A DNA stretch of 64,000 nt from Nocardioides litoris (lineage in GTDB: Bacteria; Actinomycetota; Actinomycetes; Propionibacteriales; Nocardioidaceae), in the NCBI RefSeq assembly GCF_006346315.1, contig NZ_VDMR01000001.1, forward strand, positions 682,001 to 746,000. Reading direction: 5' to 3'. Each line of letters starts with the position of its first letter. Position 1 is the first letter of the stretch. The notes under the pieces are model-generated. The model ran no database searches and had not been told where the DNA came from. It was given only the letters and a program-made list of their open reading frames with translations. The position numbers and the translations under genes are program-made. Positions 30,828 to 40,688 of this stretch are shown piece after piece.

Positions 30828-32500
30828 CCTCACTGCTCGAAGGCGCCCGCAAGCTCGTCACGCGCGGCACCGACATCGGTGCCCGCATCGAGGCGCTCGA
30901 GGCGGCGGCCGAGGCGGCGCGCGGGCGGGTCGACGACGACGTGGTCGACGAGGCCGTCACCGTGTCCGCCCGCGCCGCCGGGCGCCTGCGGCTCTCGGCC
31001 GAGCACACCGTCGTCGCGATCGCGGGGGCGACGGGGTCGGGCAAGTCGTCCACCTTCAACGCGCTGACGGGCCTCGAGCTCTCCTCCACCGGCGTGCGTC
31101 GGCCCACCACGTCGTGGGCCACGGCCTGCGTCTGGGGCTCGGCCGGCGCGGCCGACCTGCTGGAGTGGCTCGGCATCCCGCCGCGCCACCAGACCATGCG
31201 CGACTCGCTGCTCGACTCCTCCCAGGACCGCACCGCGGCCGGTCGGGCCGACCGCGAGCTCGACGGCGTCGTCCTGATGGACCTGCCCGACCACGACTCC
31301 ACCGAGGTCAGCCACCACCTCGAGGTCGACCGGCTGGTGCTGCTCGCCGACCTGCTGGTCTGGGTCCTCGACCCGCAGAAGTACGCCGACGCCGCCATCC
31401 ACGACCGCTACCTCGCCCCGCTGGCCACCCACGCGGGCGTCATGGTCGTCGTGCTCAACCACATCGACACCGTGCCCGAGGAGCGTCGGCAGTCGATGGT
31501 CGACGACGTGCGCCGGCTGCTCGACCTCGACGGGCTGCCGTCGGTGCCCGTCTTCCCGGTCAGCGCGCGCCAGGGCATCGGCATCGACGACCTGCGTCGC
31601 GAGATCGCCTCCCGCGTCGAGGCCAAGAAGCTGACCCGGCAGCGGCTCGAGGCCGACCTGCGGAGCGCGGCCGGGCGCCTCGACGAGGCCAGCGGCGGCG
31701 CCGAGCCGCGTGAGCTCCCGCCGGCGCGGGTGCGCAAGCTCGAGGACGCCCTGGCCGACTCCGCCGGCGTGCCGGTCGTGGTCGACGCGGTCGAGCGGTC
31801 CACCCGGTTGCGGGCGGGACGGGCGACGACGTGGCCCGCAGTCTCGTGGGTTTCCCGCCTCAAGCCCGACCCGCTGAAGAAGCTCGACCTCGACCTGGGC
31901 GCGGCCGGGGCGGCGCTGGCCGGCCGCGAGGACCGCCGGCCGCGGCTCCCCGCGACCAGCCCGGTCCAGCGCGCTCGCGTCGACACCGAGGTGCGGGCCC
32001 TGGCTGACGACGCCTCGGCGGGGCTCGGGCCCTCGTGGGTCGAGGCGGTGCGCCGAGCCTCCACGTCGCGGCTGCCCGAGGTGGCCGACCGGCTCGACCG
32101 CGCCCTGGCCTCGACCGACCTCGGCGTCGAGAAGCTCCCCGTGTGGGCCGGGCTCGTGCGGGTGCTGCAGTGGGTGCTCGTCCTGGCCGCCCTGACCGGC
32201 CTGGTGTGGACCGGCTTGCTCGTCGTCGGCGGCGACCTCTCCGGCAACGCCCCCCAGCTCGCCGGGATGCCGGTGCCGCTGCTGCTGCTCGTCGGGGGAG
32301 TGGTGCTGGGCGTCCTCCTCGCCCTCGCCTGCCGGGCCCTGGTCGCCGGCACCGCCCGCGCTCGCGCCGAGGCGGCCGACGAGCGGCTGCGCGCAGCCGT
32401 GCACGAGGTCGCCGACGAGCTCGTCGTCGCGCCCGTGCGGGCCGAGCTGGCGGCGTGCTCGACGGTGCGCAGCCGCGTCGCCACCGTCCTCAAGGACTGA
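30824..32500 (+). CDS. Second dynamin-like/YfjP-type GTPase with two C-terminal membrane segments
   Basis: 558 aa from the GTG at 30824, overlapping the previous stop. G-domain motifs: P-loop GATGSGKSS at 68-76, RRPTTSW switch I, G3 DLPDHDS, and a good G4, NHID, near 208. After a Lys/Arg-rich helical middle, two membrane segments occur at about 450-470 (VLVLAALTGLVWTGLLVV) and 483-508 (LLLLVGGVVLGVLLALACRA), then a helix to the end. This fits the partner subunit of tandem bacterial dynamins, where the two GTPases assemble together on the membrane. Start coupling with the first GTPase implies a fixed ratio. Similar genes are often annotated as 50S ribosome-binding GTPases or wrongly as ABC transporters. 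Confidence 0.85.
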   Translation: MTSLLEGARKLVTRGTDIGARIEALEAAAEAARGRVDDDVVDEAVTVSARAAGRLRLSAEHTVVAIAGATGSGKSSTFNALTGLELSSTGVRRPTTSWATACVWGSAGAADLLEWLGIPPRHQTMRDSLLDSSQDRTAAGRADRELDGVVLMDLPDHDSTEVSHHLEVDRLVLLADLLVWVLDPQKYADAAIHDRYLAPLATHAGVMVVVLNHIDTVPEERRQSMVDDVRRLLDLDGLPSVPVFPVSARQGIGIDDLRREIASRVEAKKLTRQRLEADLRSAAGRLDEASGGAEPRELPPARVRKLEDALADSAGVPVVVDAVERSTRLRAGRATTWPAVSWVSRLKPDPLKKLDLDLGAAGAALAGREDRRPRLPATSPVQRARVDTEVRALADDASAGLGPSWVEAVRRASTSRLPEVADRLDRALASTDLGVEKLPVWAGLVRVLQWVLVLAALTGLVWTGLLVVGGDLSGNAPQLAGMPVPLLLLVGGVVLGVLLALACRALVAGTARARAEAADERLRAAVHEVADELVVAPVRAELAACSTVRSRVATVLKD

Positions 32501-32522
32501 CGGCCGGCTCCACCGTCCAGGA

Positions 32523-32637
32523 GTCGTCCACAGGACGACGCCCGGATCCCTCCGTCCACAGGCCCGCCGCGCCCCGACGTGGCTGTCGGTGGTGCCGCCT
32601 TGGCTCGTCCTGCCCGCACCGTGCGGGCAGCACGAGC
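32523..32637. promoter_or_regulatory. Two inverted repeats between GTPase operon and ssb
   Basis: A small hairpin GTCGTCC-aca-GGACGAC lies at 32523-32539. A larger inverted repeat follows: 32603-32619 (GCTCGTCCTGCCCGCAC) faces 32621-32637 with one mismatch and a one-base centre. The large repeat ends 13 bases before the ssb start, so it overlaps the leader or promoter of ssb. It may be an operator or a terminator for the upstream operon. Confidence 0.5.
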
Positions 32638-32650
32638 GGAGGAGCAGGAC

Positions 32651-33061
32651 ATGAACGAGACGACGGTGACCCTCCAGGGCTACCTCGGTGGGCCGGTGGC
32701 GCTGCGGCAGGCCGCGGGGGTGCCGGTGGCGAGCTTCCGGGTGGCAGCCACCCCGCGCCGCCGCACCCGCGACGGCGACTGGGTCGACGGCCAGACCCAG
32801 TGGTACTCCGTGACCACCTGGCGCAACCTCGCCGAGCACTGCGCGGCCTCGCTGCACCGTGGCGACGCGGTCGTCGTGCACGGGCGGCTGCGGGTGAGCA
32901 CCTACGTCACCAAGGCCGGCGCCGAGGCGCTCGACCTGCAGGTGGAGGCGCTCACGGTCGGGCACGACCTGACGCGCGGCACCACCACCTTCACCCGCCC
33001 GGTGCGGGCCGAGGCGGCGCCCCCGGCCGAGCCGGCCGTCGCGGCCGTCGGCGCCGCGTGA
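32651..33061 (+). CDS. ssbB: Single-stranded DNA-binding protein paralogue
   Basis: 136 aa from the ATG at 32651, with GGAGGAG upstream; an earlier in-frame GTG would add a tail overlapping the inverted repeat. One OB-fold: TVTLQGYLGGPVALRQAAGV, FRVAATPRRRTRDGDWVDGQ, QWYSVTTWRNLAEHC and the strand DAVVVHGRLRVSTYV. It lacks the long Gly-rich linker and acidic DDDIPF-type tip of replicative SSB, so it is the short actinobacterial paralogue. Such SsbB proteins act in competence, recombination or chromosome segregation during sporulation. In M. tuberculosis the corresponding gene is beside the EttA homologue, as here. Confidence 0.9.
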   Translation: MNETTVTLQGYLGGPVALRQAAGVPVASFRVAATPRRRTRDGDWVDGQTQWYSVTTWRNLAEHCAASLHRGDAVVVHGRLRVSTYVTKAGAEALDLQVEALTVGHDLTRGTTTFTRPVRAEAAPPAEPAVAAVGAA

Positions 33062-33139
33062 AGCCGGCCACCACGGCCGGCCGCGGGCCGCCGGACCCGC
33101 GCGGGCGGCGTGCCCGCGACCCGTCTAGGCTCGGGGACC

Positions 33140-34822
<1,683 letters not shown>

Positions 34823-34846
34823 CGGGGCGCGGTCGCCGCGGCCACC

Positions 34847-34890
34847 GGTGGCTGAGGTGCGAGGAGCGCCAGCGACGAGCCTCGAAGCCC
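34847..34890. repeat. Interspersed palindromic repeat element (type 1)
   Basis: The segment opens GGTGGCTGAGG and closes CCTCGAAGCC with GCGAGGAGCGCCAGCGACGA between, giving imperfect dyad symmetry. A similar end pattern (GGTGGTCGAGG ... TCGAGGCCAC) is seen in the repeats at 51375-51701. The rest of the 34823-35041 gap shows no gene. Confidence 0.45.
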
Positions 34891-35041
34891 CCGCAACCGA
34901 TCTCGCAGCCTGACCCCGCGGTCAGGCCGTCGAGGCCGGCTGCGGTGGTCTCGACGGGCGGTCGCGGGTCGTGCCTCACCGGCACGCTCGATCGACGGGC
35001 TGGCGCCCACGCGGGGCGCTCGTTGCTCGCGGCCCGCTGCG

Positions 35042-35539
35042 TCAGCGGATCTCGCGCCCGGGGTGGCCGGCGATGAGGTGGTCGGCCACGGCGTTCATGG
35101 CCCGGCCGAGCGCGGCGAGGTCGTCGGGGTCGACGAGGTCGACGAGGTGCTCGCGCACGCTCTCGACGTGGTCGGGCGCGACACCCTCCAGCAGCCGGCG
35201 GCCCTTGGCCGTCATCACCGCGACGACCCCGCGCCCGTCCTCGGGGGAGTCCTCGCGCACGACGAGGCCGGCCACCTCCATGCGCTTGACCGTGTGGGTC
35301 ACCCGGCTGCGGCTGTGGGCGAGCGCGTCGGCGAGGTGGGCCATCCGCATCCGGTCGCTGCTCTCGGAGAGCCGGACGAGGATCTCGTACTCCACCATCG
35401 AGAGGCCGTGCAGGCGGCGCAGGTCGTCGTCGAGCCGGTCGAAGAGCAGCGTCGTGCCGAGCACCAGGGCCCGCCAGGAGACCTGCTGGTCGTCGTCGAG
35501 CCACCGGGGCTCGGGGGTGCTGACGGGGCGGACGGCCAT
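35042..35539 (-). CDS. MarR-family transcriptional regulator
   Basis: 165 aa from the ATG at 35537-35539. Winged helix protein: dimerisation helix [20 protein letters not shown], recognition segment [20 protein letters not shown], then the wing with [20 protein letters not shown] and a C-terminal helix. It should bind a palindromic site as a dimer and respond to a small aromatic or acid ligand. It lies downstream of the thiolase gene on the same strand but a hairpin separates them, so it probably has its own promoter. Its target is not obvious from context. Confidence 0.9.
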   Translation of the reverse strand: MAVRPVSTPEPRWLDDDQQVSWRALVLGTTLLFDRLDDDLRRLHGLSMVEYEILVRLSESSDRMRMAHLADALAHSRSRVTHTVKRMEVAGLVVREDSPEDGRGVVAVMTAKGRRLLEGVAPDHVESVREHLVDLVDPDDLAALGRAMNAVADHLIAGHPGREIR

Positions 35540-35557
35540 CGTGCCAGCCTAGACGTG

Positions 35558-35591
35558 CCGGACGCCCGACCGCTGGCGGCCGGGCGTCCGG
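35558..35591. terminator. Hairpin terminator after the thiolase gene
   Basis: CCGGACGCCCG (35558-35568) pairs perfectly with CGGGCGTCCGG (35581-35591), an 11-bp stem with a 12-base loop. It lies 21 bases after the thiolase stop on the reverse strand. Confidence 0.7.
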
Positions 35592-35612
35592 GTGCGAGGA
35601 GGAGCGGGTGGG

Positions 35613-36827
35613 TCAGAGCCGCTCGAGGATGAGCGCCATGCCCTGGCCGCCGCCGACGCACATCGTGATGAGGCCGGTGGACTTGTCGTGCCACTCCAGC
35701 GAGTTCAGCATCGTGTTCTGCAGCCGGGCGCCGGTCATGCCGAACGGGTGGCCCACGGCGATGGCGCCGCCGTTGACGTTGAGGCGGTCGAGGTCGATGC
35801 CGAGGTCCTGGTAGGACGGCACGACCTGGGCGGCGAAGGCCTCGTTGATCTCGACGAGGTCGATGTCGCCGATGCTCATGCCGGCGTGGGCCAGCGCGCG
35901 CTTGGTGGCCTCGACCGGGCCCAGGCCCATGATCTCGGGCGAGAGGCCGCTGACGCCGGTGGAGACCACGCGGGCGAGCGGGGTCAGGCCGAGCTCGGCG
36001 GCCTTGGTGTCCGACATCAGCACGACGGCGGCGGCCCCGTCGTTGAGCGGGCAGCAGTTGCCGGCGGTGACGACACCGTCGGGGCGGAAGACGGGCTGCA
36101 GGGCCGCGATGGCGTCGTAGGTGACGCCGGCGCGCGGGCCGTCGTCGGCGGTGACGACGGTGCCGTCGGGCGTGGTGACCGGCGTGATCTCGCGGGCCCA
36201 GAAGCCGTCGGCGATGGCCTTCTCGGCCAGGTTCTGCGAGCGGACGGCGAACTCGTCGAGCTCGCGACGGTCGAGGCCGCGCAGGCGGGCTACGTTCTCG
36301 GCCGTCTGGCCCATGGCGATGTAGGCGTCGGGCAGGCGGCCGTCCTCGCGCGGGTCGTGCCAGTCCTGGCCGCCCTCGGCGGTCTTCTTGGTGCGCTCCT
36401 CGCTGTCGGCGAACAGCGGGTTCTTGGTGTCGGGCCAGTGGTCGGAGGTGCCCTTGGCGAACCGCGAGACCATCTCGACGCCCGCGGAGATGATGACGTC
36501 GGCCTCGCCGGACTTGATGGCGTGGAAGCCCATCCGGGTCGTCTGCACCGACGACGCGCAGTAGCGCGTGATGGTGGCGCCGGGCACGTCGTCCATGCCG
36601 TTGAGCACGTTGACGATGCGGCCCATGTTGTTGCCGGACTCACCGCCGGGCAGGCCGCAGCCGAGGTAGAGGTCGTCGACGGTGTTGGCGTCGAGCGCCG
36701 GGATCTTCTCGAGCGCCGCCTTGACGATCGTGGCGGTGAGGTCGTCGGGACGCAGGTCCTTCAGCGACCCCTTGTTGGCCCGCCCGATGGCGGAGCGGGC
36801 GGCGGCGACGATGACGGCTTCGGGCAT
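35613..36827 (-). CDS. Acetyl-CoA acetyltransferase (thiolase)
   Basis: 404 aa from the ATG at 36825-36827 with a GGGGGCTC-poor leader; the longer upstream frame is proline/arginine-rich and rejected. Thiolase fold with nucleophile Cys90 in [12 protein letters not shown], His in [16 protein letters not shown] and the second Cys in [23 protein letters not shown] is the substrate loop. It condenses or cleaves acetyl-CoA and 3-ketoacyl-CoA, serving fatty-acid beta-oxidation or polyhydroxyalkanoate metabolism in the cytosol. Length is normal (about 390-405 aa). No hydratase/dehydrogenase partner adjoins it, so it works with enzymes coded elsewhere. The methyltransferase upstream is 50 bases away on the same strand. 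Confidence 0.95.
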   Translation of the reverse strand: MPEAVIVAAARSAIGRANKGSLKDLRPDDLTATIVKAALEKIPALDANTVDDLYLGCGLPGGESGNNMGRIVNVLNGMDDVPGATITRYCASSVQTTRMGFHAIKSGEADVIISAGVEMVSRFAKGTSDHWPDTKNPLFADSEERTKKTAEGGQDWHDPREDGRLPDAYIAMGQTAENVARLRGLDRRELDEFAVRSQNLAEKAIADGFWAREITPVTTPDGTVVTADDGPRAGVTYDAIAALQPVFRPDGVVTAGNCCPLNDGAAAVVLMSDTKAAELGLTPLARVVSTGVSGLSPEIMGLGPVEATKRALAHAGMSIGDIDLVEINEAFAAQVVPSYQDLGIDLDRLNVNGGAIAVGHPFGMTGARLQNTMLNSLEWHDKSTGLITMCVGGGQGMALILERL

Positions 36828-36877
36828 GCGAGGGGGCTCCGCTCGGTGAGGTGCGTGGTGCTCGGGCTCCGGCCAGA

Positions 36878-37642
36878 CTAGGGCGCGCCCGGTCGGCCGT
36901 CCCGGGGCCCGGGTGTGACCGTGGCCACGAACACCCATTCCTGGCCGGGACGGTCGGGAGCGTCCCGCACCTCCTCGACCTCGAGGCCGACGGCGGCGAG
37001 GGACGCCTCGACCTCGTCGCGCTCACGGAAGCGCAGCGTCGAGGTCGAGACCAGCGTCGCGTCGGCGAAGGTCGCGGTCCAGGTGAAGGTCACGAGCGGC
37101 AGCGCGACCGAGACGACTACGCGCGTCATCGCCACCGGGCCCTCGCCCGGCACGTGCCGGACGTCGGCCTCGGAGCTGGTCCAGCGCTCCCAGGCCCGGC
37201 GGGCCGGCACGCGGGTCTCGAGGACGAGGCACCCACCGGGCCCCAGCGTCCGGCGTACGCCGCGCAACGCGGTCGTCCAGGCCTCGTCGGTCGTGAACAC
37301 CTGGGCGACGTTGCTGGTCATCACGGCCAGGTCGCGGGTGCCATCGAGGTCCGCGGGCAGGGTGGTCGCGTCGCCGTGCAGCCAGCGCACCCGGTCGGCG
37401 TGCGGCTTGGCGCGGGCGACGTCGAGGGACGCCGCGGCCGGGTCGACCCCGACGACGTCGAGGCCCGCGGCGGCCAGGCGCACGGCCAGCGAGCCGGTGC
37501 CGCACCCGACGTCGAGCACTGATCCCGCGCCGAGGTCGGCCACCAACGCCTCGTAGGCATCGAGGTCGTCGCGGGGGCCGTCGAAGGCGTTGTACAGGCG
37601 GGCCAGGCGGGGGTGGGCGAACACGGCGTCGGGCTCGGGCAC
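36878..37642 (-). CDS. Class I SAM-dependent methyltransferase
   Basis: 254 aa from the GTG at 37640-37642. Rossmann methyltransferase: motif I SVLDVGCGTGSLAVRLA at about 41-57, DVVGVDPAAASLDVAR for the acidic ribose-binding Asp, WLHGDATTLP motif II-like and VMTSNVAQVFTTDEAW in the catalytic region. GGCLVLETRVPARRAWERW follows the usual motif III strand. The C-terminal part, with RFRERDEVEASLAAVGLEVE, is the normal cap. The substrate is unknown; small-molecule rather than rRNA methylation is likely from the lack of RNA-binding add-ons. It is divergent from the thioesterase gene with about 51 bases between. Confidence 0.9.
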   Translation of the reverse strand: MPEPDAVFAHPRLARLYNAFDGPRDDLDAYEALVADLGAGSVLDVGCGTGSLAVRLAAAGLDVVGVDPAAASLDVARAKPHADRVRWLHGDATTLPADLDGTRDLAVMTSNVAQVFTTDEAWTTALRGVRRTLGPGGCLVLETRVPARRAWERWTSSEADVRHVPGEGPVAMTRVVVSVALPLVTFTWTATFADATLVSTSTLRFRERDEVEASLAAVGLEVEEVRDAPDRPGQEWVFVATVTPGPRDGRPGAP

Positions 37643-37693
37643 CCACCGGACGCTACGCGCGCGTCACTGCCGGGGCCTGCGATCATCGCGGCC

Positions 37694-38563
37694 GTGCGCC
37701 ACCTCTACCGCTGCCCGATGCGCTGGGCCGACCTCGACATGCTCGGCCACGTCAACAACGTGACCTACGTCGACTACCTGCAGGAGGCGCGCGTCGACCT
37801 GGTCCGCACGCTGCAGCAGGACCGCGCCCACCACCCGGGGGGCGACGCCGACCTCGAGGACGGCGTCGTCGTGGTGCGCCACGAGATCACCTACCGGGCG
37901 CCGCTGGGGCTGCGGTTCCGCCCGGTGAGCGTCGAGTGCTGGGTCAGCGAGGTCCGCGCGGCGTCGTTCACCCTCGACTACGAGGTCTTCCACGACGACC
38001 CCGAGGCCGAGGGCGGCCGGCGGGTCTACCTGCGGGCGCGGTCGCTGCTGACGCCGTACGTCTTCGCCCAGGAGCGGCCGCGCCGGCTGACGGCGGAGGA
38101 GAAGCACGCCCTCCAGCGGTACGCCGAGCCGGCCGCCACCCCGCCCGCCGCCAGGATCGGGGTGGTCGACCGGGGCTCGTGCCGGCACTACCCGCTGCAG
38201 GTGCGCTTCTCCGACGTCGACCTCTACCGCCACGTCAACAACGTGACCTACGTGGAGTACTTCCAGGAGGCACGGATCCGGCTGATGGCCGACCTGACCC
38301 GCGACTCGGGGGTGCCGACGCCGCAGTTCGTGGTCGCCCAGACCGACATCGACTACCTGCGCCCGGTGCTGCTGCGCCCCGCGCCGTACGACGTGTGGTC
38401 GCGCATCGCCTCGATCGGCCGGCGCTCGATGGTGGTGGAGTCCGAGGTCGCCGACGGCGAGGAGACCCTGGCCCGCTCGCGGGTCGTGCTGGTGTTCTGG
38501 GACGGCGAGCGGCAGGCCTCGGCCGAGCCGACGCCGGAGTTCCGGGCCGTCGTCGAGGGCTGA
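37694..38563 (+). CDS. Double-hotdog acyl-CoA thioesterase
   Basis: 289 aa from the GTG at 37694. Two tandem hotdog (4HBT) domains are seen: WADLDMLGHVNNVTYVDYLQ at about 13-32 and FSDVDLYRHVNNVTYVEYFQ at about 172-191. Both keep the Asp of the active-site helix, so both may be catalytic. It hydrolyses acyl-CoA esters, and the pairing of two domains mimics the dimer of single-domain family members. M. tuberculosis has a counterpart near glbO and the EttA homologue (I recall Rv2475c), matching the local order here. Adjacent genes are transcribed on the other strand. Confidence 0.9.
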   Translation: MRHLYRCPMRWADLDMLGHVNNVTYVDYLQEARVDLVRTLQQDRAHHPGGDADLEDGVVVVRHEITYRAPLGLRFRPVSVECWVSEVRAASFTLDYEVFHDDPEAEGGRRVYLRARSLLTPYVFAQERPRRLTAEEKHALQRYAEPAATPPAARIGVVDRGSCRHYPLQVRFSDVDLYRHVNNVTYVEYFQEARIRLMADLTRDSGVPTPQFVVAQTDIDYLRPVLLRPAPYDVWSRIASIGRRSMVVESEVADGEETLARSRVVLVFWDGERQASAEPTPEFRAVVEG

Positions 38564-38573
38564 GCCGGCACCG

Positions 38574-39116
38574 TCAGCCGCGGCCGAGGGCCAGCCGCCG
38601 CTCGACCCGGGCGTCGAGCTCGGCGAGCTCGCGCACGAGCAGGTCGGTCAGGCCCACGCCGGCCGGCTCCGGCGGGGCGTCGGGCTCGTCGTGGCGCCAG
38701 AGCACCACCCGGCCGTGGGCGTCGACGCACCACCGGTCGGCGTCGCCCAGCACGCGCAGCACCGGCACCAGGCCCTCGACGCCCTCCCGGCGCAGCGCGT
38801 CGAGCGCGCGCCGCATGTCGAGGAAGTCGGGCGCCTCGGGGGAGAGGGAGAAGACCTGCACGCCGCGCAGGAACGTCCAGGAGGGGCCGACCTCGAGCTC
38901 GACGGCGCGGGGCCACACCGCCTCGGACGCCTCGACGAAGAGGCCGCCGAGCGAGTGCAGGAGCAGCTCGCGCACGTCGGGGGTGAAGGCGAACCCGACG
39001 TGCCGCTCGAACGCGCCGACGTCGGCCTCGGTGGGCTCCGCGCCCTGCTGGGCGAAGACGTCGTAGCGGGTGCGGTCGCGCTCGCGCACGAAGGTCAGGA
39101 GGGCGTCGATGCTCAT
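38574..39116 (-). CDS. SMI1/KNR4 (SUKH) family protein
   Basis: 180 aa from the ATG at 39114-39116. The SUKH-fold pattern is visible: GAEPTEADVGAFERHVGFAF for the first helix-strand, DVRELLLHSLGGLFVEASEA for the characteristic Gly turn, and PSWTFLRGVQVFSLSPEAPD before a helix, then VLRVLGDADRWCVDAHGRVV. SUKH proteins include immunity proteins against contact-dependent toxins and general adaptors. No toxin gene is nearby, so an immunity role is only a possibility. It is convergent with the thioesterase gene and 42 bases downstream of the globin gene on the same strand. Confidence 0.75.
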   Translation of the reverse strand: MSIDALLTFVRERDRTRYDVFAQQGAEPTEADVGAFERHVGFAFTPDVRELLLHSLGGLFVEASEAVWPRAVELEVGPSWTFLRGVQVFSLSPEAPDFLDMRRALDALRREGVEGLVPVLRVLGDADRWCVDAHGRVVLWRHDEPDAPPEPAGVGLTDLLVRELAELDARVERRLALGRG

Positions 39117-39158
39117 GGCGGTGTCCTACCGCCCTGAGCTGCTGCCCACTCCCACCGC

Positions 39159-39539
39159 TCAGTCCATCGTGTTGACCATGAACTGGGCCGCGTGCTCGAC
39201 GTAGTCCCAGAACCTCTGGTCCTGCTCGGGGGTCAGGTCGACCGAGTCGAGGGCGTCGCGGAAGTGCCGCAGCCAGTGGTCCTTCGCGGCAGGCGTCACC
39301 GCGAACGGCGCGTGCCGCATCCGCAGCCGCGGGTGGCCGCGGTGGTCGGAGTAGGTGGTCGGCCCGCCCCAGTACTGCACGAGGAAGTACAGGAACCGCT
39401 CCTCGGCCGGGCCGAGGTCCTCCTCGGGGTACATCGGCCGCAGCACCTCGTCGGTGGCCACGCCCTCGTAGAACCGGTGGACGATCCGGCGGAAGGTGTC
39501 GAACCCGCCGATCTCGTCGTAGAAGGTGGCCTCGCTCAT
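39159..39539 (-). CDS. glbO: Truncated haemoglobin, group II (GlbO type)
   Basis: 126 aa from the ATG at 39537-39539. The 2-on-2 globin pattern is complete: MSEATFYDEIGGFDTFRRIV with Phe-Tyr, MYPEEDLGPAEERFLYFLVQ, YWGGPTTYSDHRGHPRLRMR and then the proximal His in RHAPFAV. The Trp in KDHWLRHFRDAL (G8) is the group II marker. It binds haem and protects against NO and oxidative stress or aids oxygen supply. Immediate neighbours downstream and upstream (SUKH, MscS) are not functionally linked. In mycobacteria glbO also lies close to pepN, and here pepN is about 2 kb away. Confidence 0.95.
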   Translation of the reverse strand: MSEATFYDEIGGFDTFRRIVHRFYEGVATDEVLRPMYPEEDLGPAEERFLYFLVQYWGGPTTYSDHRGHPRLRMRHAPFAVTPAAKDHWLRHFRDALDSVDLTPEQDQRFWDYVEHAAQFMVNTMD

Positions 39540-39569
39540 GGGGTCCAGTCTGCCGTCCTGGGGTGCGGC

Positions 39570-40616
39570 TCAGGACGAGGAGGGCTCGCGGTCGGCCGGG
39601 GGAGCGCCCGTGCTGGCCGAGCCGGCCTTGGGCGCGGGCTCGTTGCGGGTCCAGACCACCCGCTGCGGGAACGGCATCTCGATGCCCTCGGCGTCGAAGC
39701 GGGCCTTGATGCGCTGGCGCAGCTCGCGGGCCACGGCCCACTGCTCGCCGGGCGTGGTCTTGAGGACGACGCGCACGGTGACGCCGTCGATGGCCAGGTC
39801 CTGCACGCCCCACACCGACGGCTCCTCGATGACCTGCGACTTGAACTCCTCGTCCTCCCACAGGTCGTGGGCGACCTCGCCCAGCACGCGGCGGACCCGG
39901 GCGAGGTCTTCGTGGTAGGCGACGTTGACGTCGAGCACGGTGCGGGCCCAGTTCTGGCTCTGGTTGCCGACGCGCATGATCTGCCCGTTGGGGACGTACC
40001 AGACGGTGCCGTTGACGTCGCGGACGCGGGTGACGCGCAGGGTGACGGCCTCGACCGTGCCGATGGCCTCGCCCAGGTCGACCTGGTCGCCGACGCCGTA
40101 CTGGTCCTCGATGATCATGAAGACGCCCGAGAGGAAGTCCTTGACCAGCGACTGGGCGCCAAAGCCGAGCGCGATGCCGACGATGCCGGCGCTGGCGATG
40201 ATCGGGGCGATGTCGACGCCGACCTCGCTGAGCATCATCGTGGTGAACACCGCGGCGATGAGGCCGGTGACGATGCTCTTGAACAGGCTGCCCATGGCCT
40301 CGGCGCGCTGGTGGCGGCGCTGGGTCTGCACCAGGTTGACCCGGTCGGGCAGCACGCCCTTGGCGGCGCGGCCGACGACCCGGCTGATGGCCTTGTGGGC
40401 CACCCAGCGGATCGCCATCGCGAGCACGAACAGCCCGACCAGCACCAGCGGCTTGCCGATGATGATGTCGGAGTAGTCGGCCAGGGTGCGGTTGTCGGTG
40501 ATGTCGAAGACGGCGTTGCAGATGGTCTGCCCGGCTTCGCAGGGACTGGTCGCGGCGGAACCGGAGGACCCGTCGGTGGTGGGCGTGTCCGTCGTGGCGA
40601 GAGCGGCGGAGAGCAT
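39570..40616 (-). CDS. mscS: Small-conductance mechanosensitive channel (MscS family)
   Basis: 348 aa from the ATG at 40614-40616. After a signal-like, Thr/Ser-rich segment with two Cys (PCEAGQTICNAV), membrane helices follow: LVLVGLFVLAMAIRWV, then a charged loop with RRHQRAEAMG and the pore region IAPIIASAGIVGIALGFGAQ, SLVKDFLSGVFMIIED, typical of MscS TM3. The beta domain has DLGEAIGTVEAVTLRVTRVR and VWYVPNGQI. The channel opens under hypo-osmotic stretch to release solutes. A C-terminal Pro/Ser tail ends ADREPSSS. It sits 30 bases upstream of the globin gene start on the same strand, so co-transcription is possible. Confidence 0.93.
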   Translation of the reverse strand: MLSAALATTDTPTTDGSSGSAATSPCEAGQTICNAVFDITDNRTLADYSDIIIGKPLVLVGLFVLAMAIRWVAHKAISRVVGRAAKGVLPDRVNLVQTQRRHQRAEAMGSLFKSIVTGLIAAVFTTMMLSEVGVDIAPIIASAGIVGIALGFGAQSLVKDFLSGVFMIIEDQYGVGDQVDLGEAIGTVEAVTLRVTRVRDVNGTVWYVPNGQIMRVGNQSQNWARTVLDVNVAYHEDLARVRRVLGEVAHDLWEDEEFKSQVIEEPSVWGVQDLAIDGVTVRVVLKTTPGEQWAVARELRQRIKARFDAEGIEMPFPQRVVWTRNEPAPKAGSASTGAPPADREPSSS

Positions 40617-40688
40617 GCCGTCATGGATAGCAGGCAGGGACAGCGGACCGCGGTCCCCCCACCCCTCCGGGGCCGATAGGATCAGGGG

